Below, one piece after another: positions 23,069 to 33,829 of a stretch of DNA of 64,000 bases. The notes beneath the pieces were generated by a model, which saw nothing but the letters and a program-made list of their open reading frames with translations, was not told the DNA's origin and ran no database searches. Origin of the DNA: Jacaranda mimosifolia (taxonomy: Eukaryota; Streptophyta; Magnoliopsida; Lamiales; Bignoniaceae); the NCBI GenBank assembly GCA_018894105.1, contig CM032125.1, positions 28,443,032-28,507,031 on the forward strand, in the 5' to 3' direction. The first letter of the stretch is position 1. The number at the start of each line of letters is the position of its first letter. Made by a program: the position numbers and the translations under genes.

Positions 23069-23885
23069 AGAGGTGTAAACGGATATTAAATGGATCGGAT
23101 ACACTATTTTCATATTCGTATCCGTTTAACTTTTCGAATATTCGGATACGAATACAGATTTTATGAATATTTAAAAATGATATCCAAATTCATATCCATC
23201 AAATATCGGTTGGATACGGATATATCCGTATTCGATTATAATTATTCAGATGCATTCATATTTTATTAAACTTATTTGTATATGAATTATTATTTATATT
23301 CATATTCGATGATAATTATTTAGATATCTATTTACGAATATCCAAATACATGAATTTGTGAACCTATAACAAATACATATTTTAATTAATAGAAGGAACT
23401 ATATAATTTCATTAAAACGAAAGCAATCAAACAAATAACATAATTTTTAATTAATAATTGACTTTATAATTAATTATTAGTACTTATTAATAATAATGCT
23501 AGCATTTGAGTATATTAATTATAAAGTTAATCAACAATAATTATGTTGATTAACTTTATTCTTTACTTTTTTCTTTATAGTACAATAAATTTTTAAATTT
23601 ATTCTTTTTTCTTCCCAATTCTTCAATTATAATTTATATATATACATATCTGGATTATGAAATTTTTATTGAAAAATATAAATAATATAGCATTTAATAA
23701 ATATATATTCAGATCGGATATTAAACGGATCGAATACGCATTTACCATAACCGTATCCATTTATAATTGGATATCTACTAATCGAATACGGACAATATCC
23801 GCTTTAAACAGATGCGGGTAAATTTTGTATAAATGAATACGAATGCGAACGGTAAATGAATTTTCGAATATCCATTTACAGCCCT
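23069..23885. mobile_element. hAT-like non-autonomous TIR element, 817 bp
   Basis: The left end AGAGGTGTAAACGGATATT pairs with the right end, which on the opposite strand reads AGGGCTGTAAATGGATATT. Both subterminal regions are packed with GGATA/ATCC and CGAATA motifs in both orientations, typical of hAT element ends. The flanks (AGTGTGAG left, ATGTGTAA right) look like an imperfect 8-bp duplication. There is no transposase ORF. Confidence 0.55.
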
Positions 23886-25395
23886 AATGTGTAAGATCAG
23901 GAATTCAAACCTACCTATCCTCTAACGAGTGTGTGTATAAATAAATAATTATGTATATAATTTTTAATTTCCATAAATAACATAATAAATTCTCCTCTTT
24001 AAGCTAGAAATATGAACCTTATCATATTGGCTTGCCATTTAGGATATAATTATAGTTTGAAACAACTCTTGAGACTAAAGCTTATTATATGAAAGCACTG
24101 CTTTCTGTCATGTAGTTTTGTCACATAACTACTTGCATAAAGGGGGAAAAGAAAAAGATTAAAATCAAATTCAAGTAAACTAGCATGGAATCCAAGATAG
24201 TCGCAACAATTTTTTATGTGCAAAACTTGATTAAAATAAAACATCAAGATTGAAAAAAAAAATTAAAAAGAAAGAAAGTGGTTTCTCAACTTGTTAAGTG
24301 TAAACGTGGTGGTGAGAGTTGGAAATGTCAGGTGGTGGAACTTTTTCAGCTACTTGCCTCAATGCTTTATTGCTTATGTGACTTTAAACTTGTACACAGC
24401 AGCGAAAAATGAGGTCATTATTCGATAAACGATTTGAATAGATTGAATTACAATTTCGATTTACTTTTAATTGTAGGGTTTATAATCTGAACACATGAAG
24501 ACGTGAAATTTATTAGAGTAAGTTTCAAAGACTTGCTAGGATAAGGAAGAAGGAAGAAGGAAGAACAAGCACATTTGGAGGCACAGTATAACAGAGAGTT
24601 GTATGTTGCGTTCGAAAATAATGAATTGTTCCAGAAAAGGTATCTATTGATTCTCTCCCAATTGGTTGGACCATAGATGCAATGATTTATTTCACAAATG
24701 AGGTCTTTGGTTTAAGTTCAGGATGACCCAACTATGTCACAGAAATAAATAGAAGAAGCATATGACTAGCTACTTCATGTATGCTCCAATTGATTTGGGA
24801 GATATAGCTTAGTTGGTAAAGCTATGTTCTTGCAATTGAGTCAATGTAATTCTCTAATATTTAAATTGTGACCAAACTCAAGAAATACATTTGAATAAAG
24901 AAGAATTCTCTTTAACACATGCAGAATATATTAAATGCGTACATCATAATTTCAAAATAAAAGGATTTTTACAATAGACTAAATATGCGCTAGAATTTGT
25001 ACAAACTTGTACTTTAGTGGTCTAGCGGCATGATAAGCTCTAAGTCATAAGTTCATAAGTTAGCTCATAAATTGTGTTTGCAATGAAATTGTAAATCTTA
25101 CTCTATTAAAAAAAAAATAAATATTTAATAGTATGGATTATTTATTTGATATTTTAGAGTATTTAAAATTATATTTTTATTGATATTTAATAAGTTTGTA
25201 ATATTATAGTCCTTAAAAGTGTTTTTTTCACATATAAGAATGTATAGTGAACAACTACACTACAATACATACACTCGTAGAGATAGTAATGTAGATATAC
25301 AAATGTACAATAAACACTCATTTCTTTTCAAGAATGGATGTATAAAACAAAAGGGCCAAAATAGACTAGTTCTTTGTTCATGAATAATTTTTCAA
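23886..25395. other. Intergenic DNA upstream of the PPR gene
   Basis: No protein gene. GGAATTCAAACC at about 23900 looks like a SINE B box; joined with the sequence left of the hAT-like element it would make a tRNA-derived SINE split by that insertion. Another tRNA-like stretch is at 24797-24854, and TAGTGGTCTAGCGGCATGA at about 25016-25034 is another SINE-type A box. The rest is AT-rich. The PPR promoter must lie here, but no convincing TATA box was picked. Confidence 0.4.
24797..24854 (+). repeat. tRNA-like fragment, possibly plastid trnA(UGC) exon 1 plus intron start, or a SINE head
   Basis: GGGAGATATAGCTTAGTTGG, continuing to TTCTTGCAA, matches the 5' half of plastid trnA-UGC with several changes. 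It is followed by TTGAGTCAATG, close to the start of the trnA group II intron. A plastid-to-nucleus insert would explain both parts. A SINE head is the alternative, since the A box is intact and no clear B box is seen. It is not a working tRNA gene. Confidence 0.35.
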
Positions 25396-27153
25396 ATGCC
25401 ATTAAGGCTGAAAAGTCCCATCCTCCCCCAGCATTACGTCTCTATTCTTAAATCTTGCATCGCTCGAAAAGCCATAGAACCCGGAAAACAACTGCATGCA
25501 CACTTATTCCTTCATGGCATTGTGTTACACAACGTTAATTTGGGCACAAAACTCGTCAATTTGTACTGCATCTGCAACTCTTTAACCTATGCCCACCATC
25601 TGTTTGATAGAATTCCCAAGACAAATATTTTCCTCTGGAACATCTTGATCCGTGGATATGCGTGGAACGGCCCACATGAAACAGCAATTTCTTTATACCA
25701 TCAACTTCTTGATCATGGACTTGTGCCCGATAATTTCACGTTCCCCTTTGTTCTCAAAGCATGCTCAAGCCTTTCAGCGATTAATGTCGGGAGGGAAATT
25801 CATGATCAAGTGAGAAAAACAGGGTGGGAAATGGATGTGTTCGTGGGTGCTGCCCTTATCGATATGTACGCAAAATGCAGTTGCATCAATGATTCTCGTC
25901 GAGTATTTGACAAGCTTGTAAATAGAGATGTTGTGTTATGGAATTCAATGCTGGCTGCTTACTCACAAAACGGGCACCCAGAGGAGTGTTTGAAGCTGTG
26001 CAGTGAGATGGCATTGAGGGATTTTAGGCCTACGGAAGCTACTTTAGTGACAGCTATCGCAGCTTCTGCAGATTCAGCAGCAGTTATTCAAGGACGTGAG
26101 CTTCACACATATAGCTGGAGACTTGGTTTTGAATCTAACGACAAGGTCAAGACCGGCCTGGTGGATATGTATGCTAAGAGTGGAAATCTGAGAGTTGCAA
26201 GGCTTTTGTTCGAGGAATTAATTGAGAAGAGGCTGGTTTCTTGGAATGCAATGATTACAGGTTATGCAATGCATGGCCATGCTTATGAAGCACTTGATTT
26301 GTTTAAGAAAATGACTGAAAAAGTCCAGCCCGATCACATAACTTTCGTGGGGGTTCTTTCGGCTTGCAACCATGGAGGACTGCTGGAGAAAGGGCAGATG
26401 TTCTTTGACTTGATGATCAGAGATTATCATATAGAACCAACTGTCCAGCATTATACCTGTATGGTTGATCTACTCGGCCATTTTAATCGGCTGGATGAGG
26501 CCTATAGTTTAATAATGAAGATGAGGGTGATCCCAGATTCTGGCGTCTGGGGTGCTTTGCTCAACTCATGCAAGATTCATGGGAATGTTGAGTTGGGAGA
26601 GTTGGCATTAGATAGACTAATAGAACTTCAAGCAGATGATGCCGGAAACTATATAATTCTATCTAATATTTACGCCCAAGCTGGAAAGTGGGAAGGAGTT
26701 GTAAAGCTGAGAAAACTAATTACAGAAAGGAAGCTCAAGAAAACTATTGCTTGTAGTTGGATTGAAGTGAAAAGTAAGGTACATGCATTTATATCTGGAG
26801 ATACTTCTCATCCTACATCGGATCAGATATATGCAGAATTACATCAATTGGGAGATTTACTTGCGAAAGCTGGCTATGTTGCAAATATTTCAGCAGTTTT
26901 CTTTGATGTGGAGAATGATGAGAAGACGAAAATGGTGAGCAGTCATAGTGAAAGGCTGGCTATTGCCTTTGGACTGATTAGTACTCTCCCTGGGACGAAG
27001 CTTCTGGTGACAAAAAACCTTCGTGTTTGTGAGGACTGCCATGTTGTGATCAAGCTAATATCGAAGATTAAAGAAAGGGAAATCACCGTCAGGGATGTGA
27101 ATCGGTATCACCATTTTAAAGATGGTGTGTGTTCTTGTGGTGATTATTGGTGA
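25396..27153 (+). CDS. Pentatricopeptide repeat protein, PLS class with E and DYW domains, 585 aa
   Basis: A single-exon ORF, as usual for this family. Tandem PPR motifs of P, L and S types run from about residue 10 to 420; recognisable blocks include NLGTKLVNLYCIC, DVFVGAALIDMYAKC and RLVSWNAMITGYAMHG. E and E+ motifs follow at about 420-490 (SWIEVKSKVHAFISGDTSHP). The C-terminal DYW cytidine-deaminase-like domain keeps its zinc and catalytic residues: His517 and Glu519 (HSE), Cys545 and Cys548 (CEDC), then CSC at 580-582, ending in DYW. Such proteins bind specific organelle transcripts and carry out or support C-to-U editing. No strong targeting peptide is obvious and the N-terminus is short, so mitochondrion or plastid cannot be decided; a start further upstream is not supported. 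Target and orthologue are unknown. Confidence 0.93.
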   Translation: MPLRLKSPILPQHYVSILKSCIARKAIEPGKQLHAHLFLHGIVLHNVNLGTKLVNLYCICNSLTYAHHLFDRIPKTNIFLWNILIRGYAWNGPHETAISLYHQLLDHGLVPDNFTFPFVLKACSSLSAINVGREIHDQVRKTGWEMDVFVGAALIDMYAKCSCINDSRRVFDKLVNRDVVLWNSMLAAYSQNGHPEECLKLCSEMALRDFRPTEATLVTAIAASADSAAVIQGRELHTYSWRLGFESNDKVKTGLVDMYAKSGNLRVARLLFEELIEKRLVSWNAMITGYAMHGHAYEALDLFKKMTEKVQPDHITFVGVLSACNHGGLLEKGQMFFDLMIRDYHIEPTVQHYTCMVDLLGHFNRLDEAYSLIMKMRVIPDSGVWGALLNSCKIHGNVELGELALDRLIELQADDAGNYIILSNIYAQAGKWEGVVKLRKLITERKLKKTIACSWIEVKSKVHAFISGDTSHPTSDQIYAELHQLGDLLAKAGYVANISAVFFDVENDEKTKMVSSHSERLAIAFGLISTLPGTKLLVTKNLRVCEDCHVVIKLISKIKEREITVRDVNRYHHFKDGVCSCGDYW

Positions 27154-27594
27154 ATGTTTTAGGAATGCTAGTGTGTCCCTCTCTTTGTGAGACGTGGAGA
27201 TATGTGTTTTGGGATCAAAATATTTTTCCAGGATGGAAGAAAATCCGACCCCATCAGGAAAATGGACAGGCCAGCCTAACTAGTTGAAGCAAAAAAAATA
27301 TCTCCAAAGCCTGTATGTCAAGGAGGTTGCATAGCCAATGCAATCACCCAATCATGCAAGTGAATATCCAGACACAGAGAATGAGTATGGACAGAATCTT
27401 GAGGGATCGAAGGATCTTTCGGACAGGGCAGATACAGAAGAATGAAGAATTTCGATTCAAAATTAATGGGTTAGAAACCTAATTTTTCTAGTTCTATTTA
27501 AGGCGGGAGAGTTCTTGTTTCGGCCTCGTTTAAAATCAATTGATCAGTACCGGTTTGATTTCAAATTATTTTTATTCAATTTATATGCAACATT
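27154..27594. other. 3' flank of the PPR gene
   Basis: No gene seen. It presumably contains the PPR 3' untranslated region. From about 27595 it passes into degenerate repeats. Confidence 0.4.
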
Positions 27595-27880
27595 TAGTGA
27601 GTGGTCAATTCACTATGCTGATCGAGTATACAATTCTGCAACATTCAGTCTGAGTGATCAAGTGTGAGTAAACATAAGTGGTCAATTGTACACGTTCAGC
27701 CGAGTAGTCGATTGACCATGCAGAGTCTAAGTGGATATGGTTGAGTGATCAATTCTGTGGACGTCACTGAGTGATCAATTATGCACATTTAACTAAATGG
27801 CCGAGTGATCGATTGAGTCTGAATGATCATGATCGAGTAGTCAATTGTACAATTTTCAACTGAATGGTCAATTAATCATG
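27595..27880. repeat. Degenerate repeats of a TGATCAATT motif
   Basis: Variants of RAGTGRTCAATT occur about ten times in under 300 bp, for example AGTGGTCAATT, GAGTGATCAATT (twice), AGTAGTCGATT and GAATGGTCAATT. Spacing is irregular (about 20-50 bp). The core is near-palindromic. It leads directly into the ~69-bp array to the right. Confidence 0.6.
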
Positions 27881-27999
27881 TTGAGTTCGAACCTAATGAA
27901 TTTTAACTATACCAAATTCAAGTTTGACGAATCTAACCATATTAAGTTATCAGCCATGCTGTGTTTGAACCAAACCACACCAAATTCTAGTCTAACTGG

Positions 28000-28500
28000 T
28001 ACAAGGGGTAAAACCTTGAGAAAAGAAAAAGAAAGAAAAAACAAGTTATTGCACAAATGACTTGAATAAAAGAAAATTTTTACATGACAAGCTTTAAAAC
28101 AAAGTAATAAACTCTCTTGTAGAGAGAGAAAACCAAAGAATTCTATTGCTCAAGTTGTTTTTAACAAACTACATACCTAAACCTATTTATAAACATCTCA
28201 AAGAATCCTAGTGCTCTAAAAGATAGGAATATGACAAACTCATACTTATCTCTAAGACTTTCAACTCCCTAAATATAATGTAAAATAACATCCAACTCTC
28301 TTAAAGATAATATAAAATAATATCTAACTCCTAAAAGATAATAAAAATTTAAAATCTAACGTTTATCTTAAAAAAAAAAAGAATTAATCTAAAAGATAAA
28401 ACTTATTATCTAAATAATAAGAATTAGATATTTTCTATATGTGAAATATCTTCCAAAAAGATAACTCTAATCAAGATTCTTTCTATTTTCCGTATCATTC
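28000..28500 (-). repeat. 3' LTR of the deleted Gypsy element
   Basis: About 500 bp, similar to 30688-31141 throughout, including runs of RATAATATAAAATAATATCTAACT type. The minus-strand start GAATGATACGG has diverged from TGGTGATATAG in the other LTR. Confidence 0.8.
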
Positions 28501-28890
28501 TCCCCCTCTTAAGAAAATAACTCGTCCTCGAGTTATCAATGTCATTCGGATATAAAAGCTTATCGAATGGATGATAAGGATAAAGATCAACTGCTTTAAC
28601 ATATTCTTTGGCCACTCCACCATAATTATGCTTATTGATTTTCTTTAAGATGTGGCGAGGCACACACTTCAATTGCAACTTATTATAAGTATCAATTGGG
28701 AATCTTTTTTTCATTAAGAAAACTATTACTTCATCGCCTTTTTCAAAAGTTAGGAAGCCTCCATATTTATTGGCAACTACTTTATAGTTGGTACTAGCAT
28801 CTTCAAGTTTTTGCTTAACCTTTGATTGAACATCTTACATTAGTGGCAATTTTGCAGGCAACTCCTTATATATGATATCCTTCTCTTTGA
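28424..28890 (-). pseudogene. Gypsy integrase C-terminal remnant
   Basis: The reading shows FEKGDEVIVFLMKKRFP, then YNKLQ and AVDLYPYHPF, followed by NSRTS near the LTR. These are the usual landmarks of the integrase tail and polyprotein end in plant Gypsy elements. It joins protease-side sequence at about 28890, which marks the deletion junction. Stops are present upstream of 28740. Confidence 0.7.
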
Positions 28891-29079
28891 ATAACAAGCA
28901 TATATGCCTTCAGGAAGTTGTTTCTCTGGTAGATCCTTTGTAGCAGTCAAGACTCCTTTCACTTCCCCTTTAGAAGTTTTGGCCTCAAGGTCTTACTCAA
29001 GGGCAGTAAGGTCATCTTCACTCCATTTGTCTCCAATTTGTATATGTTCTCTAGATCAAAATGATGTGCATTCATGTCA

Positions 29080-30652
29080 AACTACCAAGGTCTACCAAAT
29101 AGTAAATAACAAGCGTCCATGTCTACCACGTTGCAATACACTTCATCTTTATACTTTCCAATTAAGAAAGGAATGTTATAGCATTCTGTCACTTGAATAT
29201 TTCCTACAGCCTTGATCCACCTAATACTATAAGGATTTGGATGCTTTTCCCTTTGCAGTTGCAATCTTTCAACAGTACTCTTCCCAATGATGTTCGACTG
29301 ATTGCCACTGTTAATAAGTAGGTCACAAATCTTACCATTAATGGTGTACCTTGTTCAGAAAAGGTGGTGGCATTAGGTTGTATCTTCTTTCTTTGGTGCC
29401 AACATCATTTTTTTAACCATACAAATTTGACCATCCTTTGAATCTTCTCCATCTTTGTCACCATTAGGTTAGCATATCACCTCGTCTCCATCATTAAGTT
29501 ATTCAAAATCACCATGCTCTACAATGTTGATAGCTTTTCTTCTTGGACAATCACTAGAGCATTGTCTAGGTTGATTACAATAATAGCACTTTCCAGGAAT
29601 CGACTTGGTGTATGGGTTCTTTTGTATCTGTGTTTAAGTCTCGGTAATCTCCAACTTCTTACCCGTTGCTTTGTCATACACCTTCTCCTCAATATATCTT
29701 TGTGATTTGTAAGTTGGTGTGCTTTGTTCTATGCTTGTTGGTGCGGACTAAATTTGATTCCTTCTAGAGCATTCCATCTTCTTGTCTTGTATCATCATCT
29801 CAGCTTTTAGCGCTATGTTTCGTGCTTCCGAGACATTTGCTAACATCTGTATGTCAATCTTATCTTGAATTATAGGCTTCAAACTATTGAGGTATCCCAC
29901 CAATTGTTGGTTGTCTGACTCCATTAAGTTATTGAGCTCAGCAAGCCACAAGAACTCTAGGTGTATTTATGCACTAATCTATCTCCTTGGTAACATCTCT
30001 GATATTGCAAGAATATGTATTGTTCATAATCTGGGGGTAGAAATCTAGCCTTCAGCAATTGCTTCATCCAGTACCATGTTCGGCCTCATCCCCTACCATG
30101 TTCGGCCTCATCCCCTACGTTCATGCCTCCTTGCATCTTGTAGACGTTCCCACCAAGCAAAGGCAACTCCCTTTAGCCTGTAGGCTGCTAATTTAACTCT
30201 ACCCTCCTTAGGAACCTCGAAATAGTCGAAGAATCTATCTACTATTGCAAGTCAATCCATAAATTCTTCAATATTTAAATTGCTATAAAGTATGAGAGAT
30301 CTACCTTTAGGTGAAAATCATTATATTTTGCAAGGCATTGCTGATTTCCTCATCTAATATTGAGCATCTCAACATCTTCATCTGATTCCTCTTCCGAGAA
30401 TTCTATACTGGCATATTAATAACATTAACAAATAAAGTCACGTCTAACCAGTTGTGGTACTTGGGAAAATTCCCTAGCTTCAGGTGGCCTCTTGTCTGTG
30501 TTGAGAGCATCTATATGCAAATTCATCTTTTCTAATTTAAGATCAAAAAATTCTCTCAATGCACGAATCTCTTCCTGGAGAGTTAAGGAAGCCTAATCTC
30601 CATCAATCGTTTGGTTTTTTTGCGAACCACCAGTTACTCCTACATTAGCCAT
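29080..30652 (-). pseudogene. Gypsy gag and protease-region remnant
   Basis: The gag start is ATG 30652, 17 bp from the primer-binding site, reading MANVGVTGG. Several stops and frame changes follow. Gag landmarks LMESDNQQLVGYLNSLKP are at about 29880-29930. A protease-like domain ends with VVDMDACYLLFGRPW (about 29082-29127). A 22-bp piece is repeated in tandem at about 30073-30118. RT should follow but is deleted. Confidence 0.75.
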
Positions 30653-30668
30653 TAGAAAAGGCCAAACC

Positions 30669-30687
30669 TACTCTGATATCAAACTAA
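30669..30687 (-). other. Primer-binding site of the deleted Gypsy element (tRNA-iMet type)
   Basis: On the minus strand TTTGATATCAGAGTAG follows the 5' LTR closely. It differs from TTTGGTATCAGAGC at two positions. Confidence 0.65.
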
Positions 30688-31141
30688 TGCAGTGGGTAAA
30701 ATTTGGGAAAAAAGAAAAAGAAAGAAAAAACAAGCTATTGCATGAATAACTTGAATAAAAGAAAGCCTGCACTCGACAAGTTTTAAAACAAAGTAAAAAA
30801 CTTTCTCTTAAAGAGAAAAAACCAAAGAATTCTATATTGGTCAAGTTGTAACAAACTATATATGTGAGCCTATTTATAGGCCTTTTAAACAATCCTAGTG
30901 CTTAAAGATACGAGTATAGCAAATTTATGTTTATCTCTAAGACTTCTAACTCCCTAAAGATAATGTAAAAAAACACCCAACTCTTTTAAAGTTAATATAA
31001 AATAATATCTAACTACTAAAAGATAATAAAAATTTAAAATCTAATATTTATCTTAAAAAAATTAATCTAAAAGATAAAAATTAAATATTTTCTTCCAAAA
31101 GATAACTCCAACCAAAATTCTTTCTATCTTCTATATCACCA
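30688..31141 (-). repeat. 5' LTR of the deleted Gypsy element
   Basis: 454 bp; on the minus strand it starts TGGTGATATAG and ends CCCACTGCA. A TATTTATAG-type TATA box is present at about 30869-30878. Confidence 0.8.
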
Positions 31142-31650
31142 ACTTGAATCTAACTATGCCAAGTTATTAGCCATGTCAAATTTGAGTTTAATCCACGCGA
31201 GTTCAAGTCTAACTCGAATCTAACCATGCCGAATTATTAGCCAAGCTGAATTCGAGCCTAATCACGCTGAGTTCAAGTCTTACAAATCTAACCAATGTCA
31301 AGTTATTAGCCATACCAAATTTGAGCCACCATGCGGATGATTGAAATCTGATGAATCTAACCGTGCATGCCAAATTTGAGGCTAACCATGTCGAGTTGGA
31401 GTTTGAGGAATCTAACCTTGTTAAGCTATTGGCAAAGCTAACCATAAGTTATTAAGCATGTTGAATTTAAGCCTAATCACACCAAATTCGCGTCAAAAAA
31501 TTTAATCATGCCAGAGTTATTGTTCGTGCCAAATTTGAGCCAAACCACGACAAGTTCAAATGTGACTTGAATCGACTATGTCGAATTATTGGCTATGCCA
31601 AATTTGAAGCAACCATTAAAACCTAGATGAATTTGAGTTGTTTGTTGAAA

Positions 31651-31996
31651 ATAAGATAGGAACTCATATTTGTTGTGATGTTTTCTAAATATGAGAAAAA
31701 CAAGCTGTATGAAGCTGACGAATCTGCAATGAATCTGACCATGCTGAGTTATTGGTCAGGCCAAACGCTAGGTTTGAGCCTCACGAATTTGAGGCGAACC
31801 CGAATCTAACAATGACGCCAAGTTATAATTTGGTCATACAGAGTCTGAGCCTGGCAACTCCAACAATGACCACCCATGTCTAAGTTCAAAATCCATGTCA
31901 GTGCAATTCAGGTTGATTTGGTGTAGGTCGATTGGCCATGCCAATTAGTCTAAACCCCACAAACCTAGCCATGGAGTTTGACCCCAGATAAAGGTC
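31651..31996. other. Degraded repeat DNA between the ~69-bp array and the Copia element
   Basis: It holds weak relatives of the array unit (AATCTGACCATGCTGAGTT near 31733). No gene. Confidence 0.35.
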
Positions 31997-32705
31997 TCTT
32001 GGGCTTTACAAGCTCATTAATTAACACACAGTTAACATAGATCGGCCAAAACATACATGTTTATACAACAACAGAATAAAGGATGGCATTTGTTGGATTC
32101 AGCTCGGCTATTAGCCTTTTTGGTGTTTTCACCACGTGTTAATCTCCTTGTTTTGTACTTAAGCAGAGTTTCCTCACTTTTGCAAATTACTACTAGAGCA
32201 ATCTATTATTTTCACACTTCAAGACCTTGGGCTCTCTAGATAATTATCTAAGAAAGTAATATAGAGATTTGGAGAGGATGTTGAGAGTTCTGAACTTATC
32301 TTCACTCTCTTATGTTTTGTATCTTTCACATACACACCTCTTTAAGACCTTAAGCCCCTATTTATAAGGGTAAGGTGGGCTCTACGAAGAAGCTTGCTTA
32401 ATGAGGTAGATAACCCTTTGGGCCTATCCAAAAGCCAATGGATGATGCTTATCCATAAGCTTATACTTATCCAAAAGTCATACTTATCCAAAGGTCATGA
32501 TTGTCCAATAAGCCCATCAAATATGGATACTTATTTAGACCACAAGTTAAAACTCGATCAATCAATACTTATCTAAAAGTCATACTTATCCAAAGGTCAT
32601 GCTTATCTAATAAGCCCGTTAAATATGGATGCTTATTTGGACCACATGTTAAAACTCGATCAATCAATTTTGGGCCACGAGCAATACCCAGTCCAAATTG
32701 TTACA
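31997..32705 (-). repeat. 3' LTR of the Copia element
   Basis: It begins (plus strand) TCTTGGGCTTTACAAGC and ends CCAAATTGTTACA. A CTTATCCAAAAGTCAT-type motif repeats several times at about 32440-32660. Next to it the plus strand reads TCTCCCACTCAG, the complement of a Copia polypurine tract. Confidence 0.8.
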
Positions 32706-33829
32706 TCTCCCACTCAGACATATTTGACATAGTCTCCACAAATCTCAATCTTTGAGATACTCAATCTCACGACTTTCTTTCATACAGGAAATGGAGTGTG
32801 CGACCAAGCGAGAAAAATTAGGAGTGTCATATTAAGTAATCACTAAACTAACATGACACTATAACTTCCACAGAATCTCGTTGTACCCCGAACCAATGCA
32901 AGCATCTCTGATCCCTCAAATAGAGCATGCTTGACTTTATCACATTTGTTTCTATGCCTATGACTATGTCAGAACACATTTGACAAAGTCGGTCGACCTA
33001 TAGGCCATAGAACAAATTTACATAACAAATATGGTTCTTTCTCTAGCCTCACATACCAATCAGCTAGGGCTTAACCGCTTTCCTAGACAAGCTCCAACAT
33101 ACCGAATATAAACCTAGTCCTTGGATATCTTGCTAAAGTAACGACATCAAGCTTACACTTCATGATATGGTCCAAAGTACCTAAGGGTACATTCATTAAT
33201 AAGTGCTCATACAGTGATGAAGCAGGGATCCATTCGTCACTCTACATATATGGTCGTCCAAAAGCACATGCAGTATAAATACATGCTATGATGGAGCTCC
33301 CACTTAAATGGGTGTGTCGCGCTCTAGAAAACATCATGCGAACTTGAGTACATTCGCCACATAACGCCTGACCTGCGCACCAACCCATAGTCTCATGTTC
33401 GGCTTCCATAAGGCTTACATAAAGTTTGGACATAACTTTATACGATCAGTTCATGATCTCATCTTAGCTCACAAGCTAAGGTGACTCTTTATGCTCCAAC
33501 CTCCTATGCTACCTCGTGCGCAAAGGTGAGCAGTCTCATCCTGCTCGCTACTAAAGCGCCATGGTGATTGCTCGTGTGAGTAGGTTAATCTGAGCTTTGT
33601 GACATCTTCTCACAAACGACATAGTACACTAACAAAATTAATAAGAACTTCAAATCTTATTAATCTATCAAAAAGTTCATACAGGCTGTTTTAATCAAAC
33701 TCTACCTAATCCAATACAACTAACATGCCTCTAAAACATATTTCGAGATAATGGTTTAGTAAAAGGATCAGCGATCATATCGCTAGTAGAAATATGCATG
33801 AGAATAACTAAACCTTACGCAACACTTTC
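32706..33829 (-). other. 3' non-coding part of the Copia element
   Basis: About 1.1 kb between the RNase H stop and the polypurine tract. I see no domain here. This is longer than in most Copia elements. Confidence 0.5.

Larger units (their letters stand above)
28000..31141 (-). mobile_element. Internally deleted Gypsy LTR retrotransposon (minus strand), 3.1 kb
   Basis: Two related LTRs (28000-28500 and 30688-31141) flank a gag, a protease-like domain and an integrase C-terminus. RT, RNase H and the integrase core are missing. A tRNA-iMet-type primer-binding site abuts the right LTR and a purine tract (TTAAGAGGGGGAGAA on the minus strand) abuts the left one. Flanks ACTGG (27995-27999) and ACTTG (31142-31146) look like a 5-bp target duplication with one change. 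The element sits inside the ~69-bp array. Confidence 0.85.
27881..31650. repeat. ~69-bp degenerate tandem array split by a Gypsy insertion
   Basis: The landmark GAATCTAACCATGCC and variants recur at 27929, then right of the inserted element at about 31146, 31216, 31284, 31353, 31408, 31497 and 31569. Most spacings are 68-72 bp. Each unit also contains AGTTATTAGCCATGCC, AATTTGAGCC and GAGTTCAAGTCTAA blocks. The array is interrupted between 28000 and 31141 by an LTR retrotransposon. Weaker relatives continue to about 31990. Confidence 0.75.

Noticed and set aside
24797..24870. Functional tRNA gene
   Set aside because: Only the 5' half is tRNA-like; no acceptor pairing, anticodon stem or T-loop can be formed.
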